Shown here piece after piece: positions 1-10,970 of a stretch of 64,000 nt of DNA. The notes beneath the pieces were generated by a model. That model had not been told where the DNA came from, did not search any database, and saw only the letters and a list, made by a program, of their open reading frames with translations. The position numbers and the translations under genes are program-made. The stretch lies in contig OY978526.1 in the NCBI GenBank assembly GCA_963854835.1, positions 69,784,418-69,848,417 of the forward strand, read 5' to 3'. Within the stretch, counting starts at the first letter, position 1; every line of letters begins with the position of its first letter. This DNA is from Megamerina dolium (taxonomy: Eukaryota; Arthropoda; Insecta; Diptera; Megamerinidae).

Positions 1-431
1 ATTCGGGTTGCAAAACCAGTAACACTCTCGAATCTTTGAGATATACAAAAAATATTGTGACCAAAGACAATAAGACCTAAAAAGAGCTAGGCATTTGCAA
101 TTAAAAGCCCAAACTAATATAATAGAATATACACTCAAAAAAATATACAACTAACAAAACTGATCACAATTTAATAATAAGTTTGCGTGACAAACCTATT
201 ACTAGCATTTATTACCAAGGGTAATTCCATTTATTATATCTAATCGAGGACAGTTGCATTTAATCGCATTTAACGAAGTAATCTAGTAATGCTATTTACT
301 ATACCAAAACGAGCAATTTTCTGTCATAAACCAAAGCATATGAGTAAATCCCTATCTACTGGCATTAATGAAAATTAAAAATCGTTAGTACCTACTTAGT
401 TCTGATTTGCATATCAACTAACCATCATAAT
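1..431 (+). repeat. Duplicated 5' flank of IR copy 1
   Basis: This stretch matches 8103-8552 with few differences and, inverted, the flank of the intact IR gene (about 5748-5963 continuing at 6886-6925). It is non-coding and precedes the start codon of each receptor copy, so it probably holds the ancestral promoter. The homology to 8103 starts at base 1, so the repeat probably extends left of the window. Confidence 0.85.
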
Positions 432-1255
432 ATGATCGGCATTTTAACATTTGTTCAAGCATTATTGCTCCAAAATCAATTGAGTTCAATGGTTAAATAT
501 ATTTGTGATGTAAGTTTAAAATATGAAAAATATAACTCCATAATCTACATGTGCAATGGCATCATCACATCGAATGATGACTTCAATACGGATTTAGTAC
601 TAAAACGAGGGAGTGAATTAAATGATGGAATCCCAATATTGCGATTGAATAAAGTAAAAGAGTATCCAATAACAAAAATCTCCTTACCAGGAAAGGATCA
701 TCAACTCCATTTGTAGGACCTGAACCATTCTGTGGATTAGGATCGGGTAACATCTCCCGTATCATCTGGGAAGAAGAGGATAGACAGAGGGGCTTATACT
801 GTGAAAACTTACCGGAGCTAACAAACTCCAAACTAGCGCTAGGGACATGCAACCTAAAACGCTACGAAGGCTGTATGAATCTAACGAAGAACAACTTGCG
901 AATCATTACGGGATTATTAACAGGGCACTGTAGGCTGAATTATCATCTAACAAAACTTGGAATTTTCTCTGATGCTCTCTGCAGGTTCTACAGGGAAGAG
1001 GACGAGACCGCACAACATGTGATAGGAACTTGTTCCGCACTAATGCAGAAGAGAAGGAAATACCTGGAAGATTTCATCATTCCCGAGGATGAACTTAGAC
1101 TCTGTGAAGTAGGACCAACACTAAAATTCATCGAGGGAACTGGGCTAAGAGACACACTCTAACTCTGCGAAGGGGGTTCAATAGATCTTAAAGGTCGCGG
1201 TGCAACATCCCCCCAACGATAATAACAAAAATCTATAATCGAAACTTGTCAATTA
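432..1255 (+). pseudogene. Divergent ionotropic receptor, copy 1, N-terminal fragment
   Basis: An ATG at 432 opens a reading frame nearly identical to the first ~83 residues of the intact receptor at 3963-5747 (shared start MIGILTFVQALLLQNQLSS). A LINE fragment then interrupts it at 682-1220. After the insertion the receptor reading resumes for about seven codons (YNRNL-like, 1235-1255) and homology ends. The ligand-binding lobes, pore and membrane segments are all missing, so this is a dead fragment. The open frame running to 716 reads into the LINE and is not a real C-terminus. Confidence 0.88.
682..1220 (+). mobile_element. 5'-truncated non-LTR retrotransposon (LINE) fragment
   Basis: The insertion is flanked by a perfect 14-bp direct repeat, AATAACAAAAATCT (668-681 and 1221-1234), the mark of target-primed reverse transcription. 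Translation from about 709 to 1162 gives the C-terminal end of a LINE polyprotein: a GLLTGHCRLNYHLTKLG segment followed by a Cys/His-type motif (CRFYREE...HVIGTCSAL, where the usual second Cys has become Tyr). This is the end seen after the RT/RNase H part of insect elements; I cannot fix the clade. Only the last ~150 codons are present. It lies inside IR copy 1, so it postdates the duplication of that gene. A related fragment lies at 7618-7890. Confidence 0.82.
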
Positions 1256-2276
1256 TGTTCATAAATAAGTCGCATTCATACATAATGTTAATTTTTTAAG
1301 AACAAAATCGACAAGATCTACTATTTTAGATTTCTATTGCCTATAGCTCAGTCAATTCCGATCAACTACTAGTGCGAAAAACACATTTTTGATGAATTTA
1401 TCGAAAACGCTTCTTTGGAAAAATAAATGAGTGTCATTTTCTTTTTCATTAACCCAAACTTAGCCTAGAAAGCATTCTTTTGTTGTGGTACGTCTTTCGT
1501 GCCAACAAGTGTTATTTTTGTGTCGGCATCTTCATGCAATAAAAAAGAAAGTAGAATTCAAAAAGAAGGAATTCAGATAGTATAAGTATATTTAAAGAAA
1601 ATAAAGGGTCTTAAAGGACCCTATCCAATATGGCAATTAAAAAACGACATGAGCCAGTAAGGACCTAACGACAAAGTTGATATCTAGGATGGACATGGGC
1701 CAGAAAGCACTCAGTCAAATAAAGAGTTCTAAACTAGAGGTAGCCCTGGGTTCGTGAATAATCCAGGTCTAATCATGGTATTATGCGTACCACTTTCTGC
1801 GGAATAAAAATTGGCTCGATTCGTTTTTGGCCACTAAGCTGGCGAAGTTCTTTAGGGATGGAATCCATAAATTGAAAGAAAGATGGGGACTATGACATTT
1901 TCTCACGAACAATATTTTGAATGATTTTTTTTACAGGATTCTTAAAACTAAATGATTTTTGAGTATTCAAAAAGTGCGGATTTTAATTTACATACTCAAT
2001 ATATAAAAAATTGGTGACTGAATAGAAGACAGATTCCGATTTTGCGAACTTTAAAGCGACTGGCGGAAGTTAGCGCCGACAGAATGTGTCTAGCAATATT
2101 TAATATTGATTTTTTTAAATATTCTGCAAAACATATATAAAAACCAGCACTTCGGTATTAACATAGGTAAGTAATGTTTTTACGTACCATTCCAACCTAT
2201 TAGCTGTTAAAAGGGCCAACTACCCAAGCAAATAGAAGTAGCACATAAACATATATACACTACTCATTCCCAAAAT
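1256..2276. other. Non-coding spacer, no gene seen
   Basis: This is AT-rich sequence with many stops in all frames. IR homology stops at about 1255 and the inverted IR block begins near 2277. I see no transposase, RNA gene or clear repeat. Confidence 0.6.
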
Positions 2277-2530
2277 TTTGTCACTTCGAAAATAAGTTAG
2301 GTGTGGCGTCATCGCTCAGCAAAGAATAAACCAATTTGTATGGAGGCTACTATTATTTTCAAATAAATATTGGTATAATTTCTTGAATCTTATTGAGAAT
2401 ATAAATAAGTTCGTGCGGATTTGATAACAGATGTCGCTACTAGTTTATTATTCCATTGTTTCTTCTGGGAACACCGTCATTTTGAAGTGTCATTATTAGG
2501 CTTTCTTTCTCATTATCTGTCATTTCGTTA

Positions 2531-3599
2531 AAGCGCAAATAACATAGTTTCTGTGTGCTCTGAAAATGTCTACTTCTGTACCGAATAATGTATTTTTGCG
2601 GGGAGTTTTAATTCATTACATCAACATGAAGAAAAAGGGTGCCGAAAATCATCATATTTTAGTGGAAGTTTATAGTGACCATGCTTTAGCTGAACGAATG
2701 TGACTGTACGATTTAGAATTGGTTATTTGGATTTGTAAGACGAAGATCGACCTGGAGCGCTAGCAAAGTTTGAGGATGAAGAATTGGAGTAAAGGGTCCA
2801 TAAAGATCCATCACAAATGCAAGATGAACTCGCAAAAATATTTGGAGTCACTCAGTCAACCATTTGCAATCATTTAAGTGCAATGGAAACTATTTGAAAG
2901 GGTGAAAATTTGTTGTCATATGAACTGAAGCAAAGAGACATCGAACGCCGTTTTTTCACGTGTGAACATGTGCTCCAACGGCAAAAAAGAGAGAGGTCCT
3001 TGCATCGAATTGTGACTGGAGATGAAAAGTGGGTCCATTTCGATCATTCAAATCGTTGGGTAACTTATGTATACCCCGGCATGCCTCATCATCGACGTCC
3101 AAACCGAATATTCATGGCGAGATGATTATGCTGCGTATATGGTGGGATCACCTGGGTGTGGTGTATTATGAGCTGTTGAAATCGGGTGAGACCATCACAA
3201 GGAACCTTTATCGACAACAATTGATGCGTTTAAACCGCGCGTTGCGTGAATAATGGCCATAATACGCCGATAGACACAACCAAGTTATTTTGCAACATGA
3301 TTATGATCGGCAACATGTTGCGGCTCCCTTTAAAACGTGCTTAGAAACGGACAAATGGAAAGTCCTACCCTACCCAACCAATAACCATTTTTTCACAATA
3401 CCATTTCAATTTTCGATAATGAACTTACTAACATATATTTACACTTCCAATAATTAATATGGTTTCCATACAAAATTTTAATTCATTGATTAAAAATCGC
3501 AAAAATCCTAATGCAGATATAGTGACATAAGATTTCGATGTAATTATTATTTACAAAAATGGCATGTTATGTGCAATGTCTTGTCACATTATGGATCAA
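2531..3599 (+). mobile_element. Degenerate mariner transposon
   Basis: Translation in several frames gives a mariner transposase. The N-terminal helix-turn-helix region starts at an ATG near 2565 (VPNNVFLRGVL), followed by VTGDEKW (first catalytic Asp, ~3015), WWDHLGVVYYELL (~3140) and a decayed LQHDYDRQH around the second Asp (~3290). Stops at 2700, 2790 and 2896 and frame changes after ~3100 destroy the ORF, and the third-Asp segment near 3370 is deleted. TA dinucleotides flank the insert (2529-2530, 3600-3601), and the paralogous site near 10714 is empty. It is closest to the mauritiana/rosa side of the mariner family by eye. Terminal inverted repeats are not clear. Confidence 0.85.
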
Positions 3600-3962
3600 T
3601 AATATTCAATTTACTAGCTAACGTATTAAGTACTTACTTTGATGAAAAAGAACACTACGCATTCTCTAGCACTGATCGACATTCCATTAATTTATTTTCA
3701 TTTTCTTTTAAATAAAACGACATATAAGCATTGGATGTGTACGCGATTAATAAGTTAACAATTCAAACTAAATGCATCATAATTTTAATAGTGTACTTAT
3801 AAACATACAAAAAAAAATCGAGTTTAAAAACGCCACTGCCGGTTGGGCTTTGTTCTACAATATATCCTCAATGGAATGAATAACACTTTGAAGCTATATG
3901 TAAAACTGTCAAATACTGGCAATACAAATCTGTGAATGTGAAATGTTCAATTACTATTTAAA

Positions 3963-5747
3963 TTATGTACGTTCTCTTCTATAGTACCCAAATAATTCGA
4001 ATACGAATACACAAAGCGATAAACCTATGGCAATACCATAGGACATCAATACCAATGAAATATCTGTAATATTTAATGGATTGAATTCCTTAATTTCACT
4101 TTTATCTGTTATATTGGCACGTCCAATTTGAACCAGTTCCAAAAATGAACGCCTAGTCCAATATGCTATCAGACCAGCTTGTGTGGCTTGACCCATTACT
4201 ATATTCATGGTTGGTATAAATATTGAATTCGCTTGAAACGGCATATAATATGGTAGATTTTTAGCAATACAATATTTTGTTAAACGAAACAATGGCTTGC
4301 GATAGAATTTCTGTACTTGCTCGTAATAAGTCCATGTGGCTGATAGTACTGGATAAGCATAGCGTGTATCTAATGAATTGCGCAGTGAAAGAAGTTCATC
4401 AAGATTTTTCGCCTCAGAGACGATATCAAAAAATTCATTTTCCACTGATTTATTTGCTCTTTCCATATATTCAGCAACCATTTTAATTTGAAGACCTAAC
4501 CGTTTAAAATCGTCTAGTGTTTTCACTAAGGACATCCTAGGCGGTTCTGTACGAAACGTTTGCAAATATGCAACATACGATATATTGAATATGACACCGG
4601 AAAAGCAAATAATTATACAAATGCAACTACGAATACCAGCAAAATTAGTATCCATCACAAATGGTTGACCTAGGAAAGCGTTCACTAAATTGTGGTCGAA
4701 TATGAAATTGATTAAACGACGAACTCTCTGTCCACGTAGATAAAATGTGAGAGTTATGGTAAATGATGCCGCGATGAGAGCTGCAAATACCAATAGCAAT
4801 GTTCTGTAATCGAATACGATGACATAAAATAGATAGCTTGGAATTTCCTTGGGCATCGGAACCATAATACACCAATCCGATATCTCATATATATTGCTTG
4901 GGCTCAGATTGGGCGCGGTCACTCTAGAAAATGTTGATGCACACGTATCAAATGTGCCATTTTCGAACATGGCAGCAACATCAGTTCTCGGCGTAGCAAT
5001 GTGTAGAAATTCTCGTAGCGGATAAGTCAGAGTTGCATTATGTTTTCGAGCATACTCTACTAGAAGATTCGCAGTATAGCCACTTATTAATATGTTCTCG
5101 TCCGATTCGTTTAATATATAAACACGTACGGGTAAATCTTCTGCTTTCACTTTAATAGCATAACCATACATGTTACGTGTATGATCAGGAAAGAGCAAAG
5201 TTAGATTAGAGTTGATTCCCCGCACTTTCAACTCAGTCGCTGGAAATAGTTGTAACGTGTAGTACTGCATCGTTTTCAGCACAGAGCGTAGGATTAATAT
5301 TATATTCGTTGCTTGGTTTTTTGAGCAAAATTTCATAATATTCTCTATGTACATCTCATCCGTATGTGGTGTGTCCAATAAAAGAATATGATGGCTTTGT
5401 CGATTTTTATATAGATTTTCCCATAATTTTTGTAATAATCTTCGGTCAATCTCTTCATTGTAGTTCAATTTGACGATAACTAACAAATTTCGATTATACA
5501 TTTTTGTCAGTGGATAAACTTTTTCTTCATTCAATCGCAATATTGGGATTCCATCATTTAATTCACTCACTCCTTTTAGTACTAAATCCGTATTGAAGGC
5601 ATCATTGGATGTGATGATGCCATTGCTCATGTAGATTATGGAGTTATATTTTTCATATTTTAAACTTACATCACAAATATATTTAACCATTGAACTCAAT
5701 TGATTTTGGAGCAATAATGCTTGAACAAATGTTAAAATGCCGATCAT
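3963..5747 (-). CDS. Divergent ionotropic receptor (IR), intact
   Basis: This is a single-exon ORF of 594 aa encoding an insect divergent IR, a member of the variant ionotropic glutamate receptor family that forms ligand-gated cation channels in chemosensory neurons. A hydrophobic N-terminus (1-20) could be a signal peptide. A short amino-terminal region and the first ligand-binding lobe (about 200-295) follow. M1 is about 305-337 and the pore-loop region 338-370. M3 is about 372-398 and ends in SYVAYLQTF, the equivalent of the SYTANLAAF gate motif of iGluRs. The second lobe is about 400-560, and M4 564-587 is followed by a basic tail. The length fits the family (about 550-650 aa). The start is the first ATG and is shared by all three copies. 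The flanks are duplicated, and an LTR-like insert lies about 215 bp upstream and might alter expression. The exact Drosophila IR orthologue cannot be named from sequence alone. Confidence 0.88.
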   Translation of the reverse strand: MIGILTFVQALLLQNQLSSMVKYICDVSLKYEKYNSIIYMSNGIITSNDAFNTDLVLKGVSELNDGIPILRLNEEKVYPLTKMYNRNLLVIVKLNYNEEIDRRLLQKLWENLYKNRQSHHILLLDTPHTDEMYIENIMKFCSKNQATNIILILRSVLKTMQYYTLQLFPATELKVRGINSNLTLLFPDHTRNMYGYAIKVKAEDLPVRVYILNESDENILISGYTANLLVEYARKHNATLTYPLREFLHIATPRTDVAAMFENGTFDTCASTFSRVTAPNLSPSNIYEISDWCIMVPMPKEIPSYLFYVIVFDYRTLLLVFAALIAASFTITLTFYLRGQRVRRLINFIFDHNLVNAFLGQPFVMDTNFAGIRSCICIIICFSGVIFNISYVAYLQTFRTEPPRMSLVKTLDDFKRLGLQIKMVAEYMERANKSVENEFFDIVSEAKNLDELLSLRNSLDTRYAYPVLSATWTYYEQVQKFYRKPLFRLTKYCIAKNLPYYMPFQANSIFIPTMNIVMGQATQAGLIAYWTRRSFLELVQIGRANITDKSEIKEFNPLNITDISLVLMSYGIAIGLSLCVFVFELFGYYRRERT

Positions 5748-5963
5748 ATTATGATGGTTAGTTGATATGCAAATCAGAACTAAGTAGGTACTAAACGATT
5801 TTTAATTTTCATTAATGCGAGTAGATAGGGATTTACTCGTATGCTTTGGTTTATGACAGAAAATTGCACGTTTTGGAATCGTAAATAGCATTACTAGATT
5901 ACTTCGTTAGATGCGATTAAATGCAGCTGTCCTCGATTAGATATAATAATGGTAATTACCCTT

Positions 5964-6885
5964 TGTGTATGTGAAAGAGATGCCGGTGGGCTCATACCTT
6001 GGTTGAGTTGTACTGCTGAGATTTTAACCACCGACCGCTTCTTGCTTCTAATAAAATTAAAATTATTTAAATTTAATCGTTTTTAAATTAGAGAATAATA
6101 AATTATATATATATAAAAAAATCTACTTGTATGTTTTCGGAGTTGTTGATGTTTTCGAGTAACGTAATTATCCACCTTCATCTTTTCCAATTGCAAACTA
6201 TTGCTGTTGATGACTGATGTCAAATCTTGCTGTTGTTGCCGGTGATTTTCTTCCATTTGTTCTGCTTTATTAACTGTTGTTGTTGTTGTTGTTGTTACGG
6301 TTGATGTGATGGTGGTGCTGCTGCTTCTTGCTGTTGCTGTTGTATTTGCATCAGCACACCTTTTATCACCTTTTAAATGGATAAGCCTTTCGCTTGTGGC
6401 CAATACCATTCCTCAAGAAATATGTTTAAATCAAGTTTTGATTTATTTAAATTATCTTCGTTATCGGAAGAAATTCCGTATTTGAACGAAAGAGAAATGC
6501 ACGTAAATTGCAAACTGATTGTTTCTTATGTACATCATTTTGTCCAAAAAAAAAAAAAAACACGATATATACTTGTATACGTTTATGTACATTGTTTATT
6601 ACAAGAAATATATATACGGGGTATACACAATTTATCATTAAAACGAACTAAAATATATTTCCAGAATGGAAATTATTAATTATATTATAAAGAACAAAAA
6701 CACTCGAGATATATGTAAAAAATATAAAATGCGCGCACTGTTCGTGTCGGGAAAAATTATAAGAGTAAAAAAAAGAAGAACAAGAACAGACGAACCGACT
6801 GCTGACTGATCAAGTCAGAGTTGCTTTCGTCTTCTATAAAGGTGACAACAGACAATGCGCGTGTCATAATTTTCTGGCGTAGACA
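5964..6885 (-). mobile_element. Solo LTR-like insertion (922 bp)
   Basis: The insert is bounded by a perfect 5-bp duplication, CCCTT (5959-5963 and 6886-6890). Its ends are TGTGTA...TAGACA, so it starts TG and ends CA on either strand with a short imperfect inverted repeat. IR copies 1 and 2 have the uninterrupted site (CCAAGGGTAA, near 216 and 8337). This is the structure of a solo LTR left by recombination of an LTR retrotransposon; a 5-bp duplication fits Gypsy or BEL types. It contains a (TTG)n run (6268-6293) and a minus-strand 108-aa low-complexity ORF (6083-6409, Thr/Gln-rich) that I do not regard as a gene. A TATA-like TTTATAG on the minus strand near 6835 hints at the transcription direction. 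Confidence 0.78.
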
Positions 6886-7079
6886 CCCTTGGTAATAAAA
6901 GCTAGTAGTAGTGGGTTCATAATCGCATACTTATGTTTGTTCCAGAAAAATGTTAAGGTGATAAAACAAACGGAGTGGCTCTCACATTTGACCCCTTTAA
7001 AGGCGATTCCTGTGCAATTATTAGTTCTGGAAGTATTATTCGATTCTTATGTATTTTCGAGTTCGTTTTGTATGGCAGA

Positions 7080-7600
7080 CCCTCTTAAAGTGTAGAGGTA
7101 TGGTATAATTATATCGGAAGAAAATATATGGGTGGAATAATTAATGAGAGTCTGTCATTCATTTTACTGCACTAGGGGATAATCTTGTAGAGGTTCTCCC
7201 GTAAGGGGTGGAGATATGGCATTAGACTGTTTATAAAAAAAAATAGGATGAACAATTTAATTTAATGGAGGTCGGCCATATATTTTATCGCTCTAGAGGT
7301 AAAATACTATGTTTACAAAAATATTGGGATTAACAATTTAATTAGGGTGTACCATATATTTGAAAGCATTTGGCGCCCCTTAAGAGTGGAGATGCGGGAT
7401 AAATATGTTCTGAAGAAATTTAGGGGGGTGTGGTTTGGGTGGTATGAGTTTGAATGTTGTTTAATTAAAAAATGTAGGTTCTACAATTGCTGTTTCCAGA
7501 GGTAACTCCTAGGATCGGAGAGAAAGAATTTTATAAAATCATCAATTTTGTAGGGTGCTCTCTTAGGAATAGAAATAGAGGGGGTCCCGAAAAAAATATA
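7080..7600. repeat. Degenerate tandem repeat (same family as 59690-60625)
   Basis: Imperfect units contain recurring pieces such as TCATACATTTTAC-like words, TAGAGGT and AGTGTAGAGGTATGG-like words. They resemble, in reverse orientation, the 166-bp units at 59690-60625. The units here are irregular and partly deleted. No coding potential is seen. Confidence 0.55.
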
Positions 7601-7617
7601 GGTTAAAAAATAATTAC

Positions 7618-7890
7618 GGGAATACTCACAGGGCACTGTAGGTTCAATTATCATCTAACGAAACTGGGAATCTCTTCGGATGAGACCTGCCGATACTGCA
7701 GGGAGGAGACTGATACTGCGAAACATGTACTGGCAATGTGCCCAGCAACAATGCACGCAAAAAAGAAAAATCTTGGGGAATTTTTAATACCCGAAAATCT
7801 TTTGAAATCCAATAAGGTAGGATCTATGTTAAACTTCCTTATGGACATTGGACTTAGAGACATATTCTAGGTCCAAGATGTGTGCACCCC
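7618..7890 (+). mobile_element. LINE fragment, C-terminal end
   Basis: Forward translation from about 7620 gives ITGILTGHCRFNYHLTKLG, a CRYCREE...HVLAMCPA Cys/His motif and a closing GLRDIF, followed by a stop at 7868. This is the same LINE family as the insertion at 682-1220, with the Cys residues intact here. Only about 85 residues remain. It ends in an AATAATAAT-like tail (7895-7905). Confidence 0.75.
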
Positions 7891-8552
7891 ATCTTAAATA
7901 ATAATAGTCATATATTTTATACAGCTAAAGGGTCAATCATCGATTTTCTCCCATTCGTTTTAAATTTCACCTCAAGGCGTTGTAAGAAAATGGGGAGCTG
8001 CTGCATGCTGCATATAGAATTCGAAAAATCATAGCTACTGAGCACAAATCTAAGGAAACTGGACGGACCCTGGGTACTCTGGAAATTCCATATAAAGCTG
8101 ACTATTCGGGTTGCAAAACCAGTAACACTCTCCAAGCTTTGAGACTGAGAAAAATATTGTGACCAAAGATAATAAGACCTAAAGAGAGCCAGGCATTTGC
8201 AATTAAAAGCCCCAAACTAATATAATAGAATATACACTCAAAAAAATATACAACAAACAAAACTGATCACAATTTAATAAATCTTTTTTGTTTTATTTAA
8301 GTTTGCGTGACAAAACTATTACTAGCTTTTATTACCAAGGGTAATTCCATTTATTATATCTAATCGAGGACAGTTGCATTTAATCGCATTTAACGAAGTA
8401 ATCTAGTAATGCTATTTACTATACCAAAACGAGCAATTTTCTGTCATAAACCAAAGCATACGAGTAAATCCCTATCTACTGGCATTAATGAAAATTAAAA
8501 ATCGTTTAGTACCTGCTAACTTCGGATTTGGATATCAACCAACCATAATAAT

Positions 8553-10066
8553 ATGATCGGCATTTTAACATTTGTTCAAGCAATATTACTCCAAAATCAA
8601 TTGAGTTCAATGGTCAAATATATTTGTGATGTGAGCTTTCTATATCAAAAATATGACTCCATAATATACATGAGCAATGGCAACGTCTCATCCAATGACT
8701 ACTTCAATGCGGATTTAATATAAAAACAACTGAGTGAATTAAATTATGGAATACCTGTGTTGATATTGAATGGGGAACAAGTGTATTCACTGAGAGATGT
8801 ATATAATCAAAACTTATTAAATATTGTGAAATTGACTTACAATGAAGAGAATGACCGCCAGTTATTGCGAAGATTATGGAAAAATCTATATAAAAATAGA
8901 CAAAGCCGTCATATCCTTCTATTGGACACAATACACACGGATGCAATGTACGTTCAGAGTATTGTGAAATTTTGCTCCAATAACCAAGCAACGAATATAG
9001 TATTGATATTGCCATCTGTGCTAGAAACTATGCAATACTATACGCTAAAATTATTTCCAGCGGCTGAACTCAGAGTTAAACAAATCAATGCAAATCTGAC
9101 ATCGCTCTTTCCTGATCACACACGTAACATGTATGATCATCCTATGTATGTGAGATTACGGATTGGTGTATTATGGTTCCAATACCGAAAGAAATTCCTA
9201 GCTATGTCATCATATTCGATTACATTACAATGCTATTAATATTTGCAGCTCTCTTGGCGGCATCGTTTTCTGTAACTCTCACATTTTATCTACGTGGACA
9301 GAGAGTACGTCATATACTCAATTTCATAATCGATTATAATTTAGTAAACGGTTTCTTAGGGCAACCATTTGTAATGGAAACTAATTTCGCTGGTATACGT
9401 AGCTGCATTTATATAATCGTTTGTTTCGCCGGTGTGATTTTCAATACATCGTACGTTGCATATCTGCAAACGTTTAGTACAGAAGCGCCTAGGATGTCCA
9501 TGGTGCAAACACTTGACGATTTTAAACAGACAGGTCTTAAAATTAAAATGGACCCTGAAAAAATTAAAAGCATATACAAATCAGTGGAAAATGAATTTTT
9601 TGATGTCGTCTCTGAGGCGAAAAATCTTGATGAACTTTTTTCACTGCGGGATTCATTCGATACACGCTATGCTTATCCAGTACTATCAGCCACATGGGCT
9701 TATTACGAGCAAGTACAGAATTTCTATCGCAAGCCATTGTTTCGTTTATCGAAATATAGCATTCTAAAAAATCTACCATACTATATACCGTTTCACGCGA
9801 ATTCAATATTTATACCCAGCATGAATATAATAATTGGTCAAGCCACACAAGCTGGCCTGATAACACATTGGACGAGACGTTCATTTTTGGAACTGGTTCG
9901 AATTGGACGTGCAAATATAACAGATAAAAGTGAAATTATGGAATTCAGTCCTTTAAATATTACAGATATATCATTGGTATTGATATCCTATGGTATTGCC
10001 ATAGGTTTATCGCTTTGTGCATTCGCTTTCGAATTATTTAGGTACTATAGGAGAGAACGTACATAA
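8553..10066 (+). pseudogene. Divergent ionotropic receptor, copy 2, disrupted
   Basis: The reading frame from the ATG at 8553 follows the intact receptor but meets a stop at codon 57 (8721-8723). It then resumes in frame to NMYD near 9135. A deletion of roughly 90 codons removes the first ligand-binding lobe, and a +2 frame change follows. From about 9160 the frame restarts at the DWCIMVP region and stays open to 10066, keeping M1, the pore loop, SYVAYLQTF, the second lobe and M4. The two lesions rule out a normal receptor. The long open C-terminal part suggests recent inactivation. Confidence 0.88.
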
Positions 10067-10179
10067 TTTAAATAGTTATTGAATATTTCACAGATTTATA
10101 TTGCCAGTATTTGACAGTTTTACATATAGCTCCAAAGTGTTACTCATTCCATTGAGGATATATTGAGCAAAGCCCAACC

Positions 10180-10480
10180 AATTATGGACTGAATATACGT
10201 ATCCCTGTAACTATCCTAGCATTGGAGTGGTGCGACATGTTATACGAGTACTTCAGAGCTTTCATTTTCGGAAATATGTAATATTGCTGTGTATGTATAA
10301 ACAACTTAAATGTAAATAGCAGCAAGGTAGATCCTTCTAAAGGACCATTGCGCTGTGTTATACCGTACCATAACAAAAAAGTGTCGTTTTGCACAAAGTT
10401 TTCTATAAATATTATTCACTATAGGTGCCATAAATTAATTCAAATGTTGGACATGTGCAAAAATTTATTTTGTTTTTATA
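10180..10480. other. Insertion of unknown origin in the IR copy 2 3' flank
   Basis: Reverse-complement alignment to 3780-3845 breaks at CAAAGCCCAACC and resumes at a poly-T tract near 10480, leaving about 300 bp present only here. No transposase, terminal repeat or RNA motif could be recognised. Confidence 0.5.
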
Positions 10481-10970
10481 CTCTTTTTTTTTTTTTTTGT
10501 ATATTTATGGATATATTATTGAAATTATGATTGTGTGCATATATTTTGTATTGTTGAATTATTAATCGCGTACACATTCAATACTTATAGGTCGTTTTAT
10601 TTAAAAGTTAATAAAAATAAATTAATTAAATGTGTATCATTGCTAGCAAATGCGTTGTCTCCTTCTTCATCAAGGTAAGTGCTTAATGGGTTAGCTAGTA
10701 AATTGAATATCAGCGAAATGACAGATACTAAAAAAGAAAGCCTAATAGTGACACTTCAAAATGACGGTGTTGCCAGATGAAATAATCGAATAATAAAATA
10801 GTAGCGACATCTGTTATCAAATCCGCACAATTTTATTTATACTCCCAATAAGATTAAAGAATTTTTACGAATATTAATTCGAAAATAATAGTATCCTCCA
10901 TTCAAATTTTTTTATTCTTTTCTGAGCGATGCTGCCAGACCTAACTTATTTGCGAAAGTATATCGAGGTA

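Larger units (their letters stand above)
2277..6925 (-). repeat. Inverted IR duplication block carrying the intact copy
   Basis: Reverse-complement homology to 8103-10970 covers the receptor ORF, about 200 bp of 5' flank and over 1 kb of 3' flank. Matching landmarks are 3841/10170 (end of the near-3' flank), 3610-3760/10565-10715 and 2277-2530/10720-10965. Two transposons absent from the partner interrupt the block: a mariner (2531-3599) and an LTR-like insert (5964-6885). The block therefore gives the pre-insertion state of both sites. Confidence 0.82.
8103..10970 (+). repeat. Direct IR duplication block, copy 2
   Basis: This block matches 1-681 directly (5' flank and receptor N-terminus) and 2277-6925 inverted (whole receptor plus 3' flank). 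A segment at about 10180-10480 has no counterpart in the inverted copy, so it is either an insertion here or a deletion there. The block delimits a segmental duplication of about 2.9 kb. Confidence 0.82.

Noticed and set aside
6083..6409. 108-aa minus-strand ORF with Thr/Gln runs, considered as a first coding exon
   Set aside because: It lies wholly inside the LTR-like insertion with a 5-bp duplication, is low-complexity around a (TTG)n run, and has no domain.
9173..10066. 297-aa ORF considered as a functional short receptor
   Set aside because: It lacks the signal peptide and first ligand-binding lobe, and lies downstream of a stop codon and a frame-shifting deletion in the same pseudogene.
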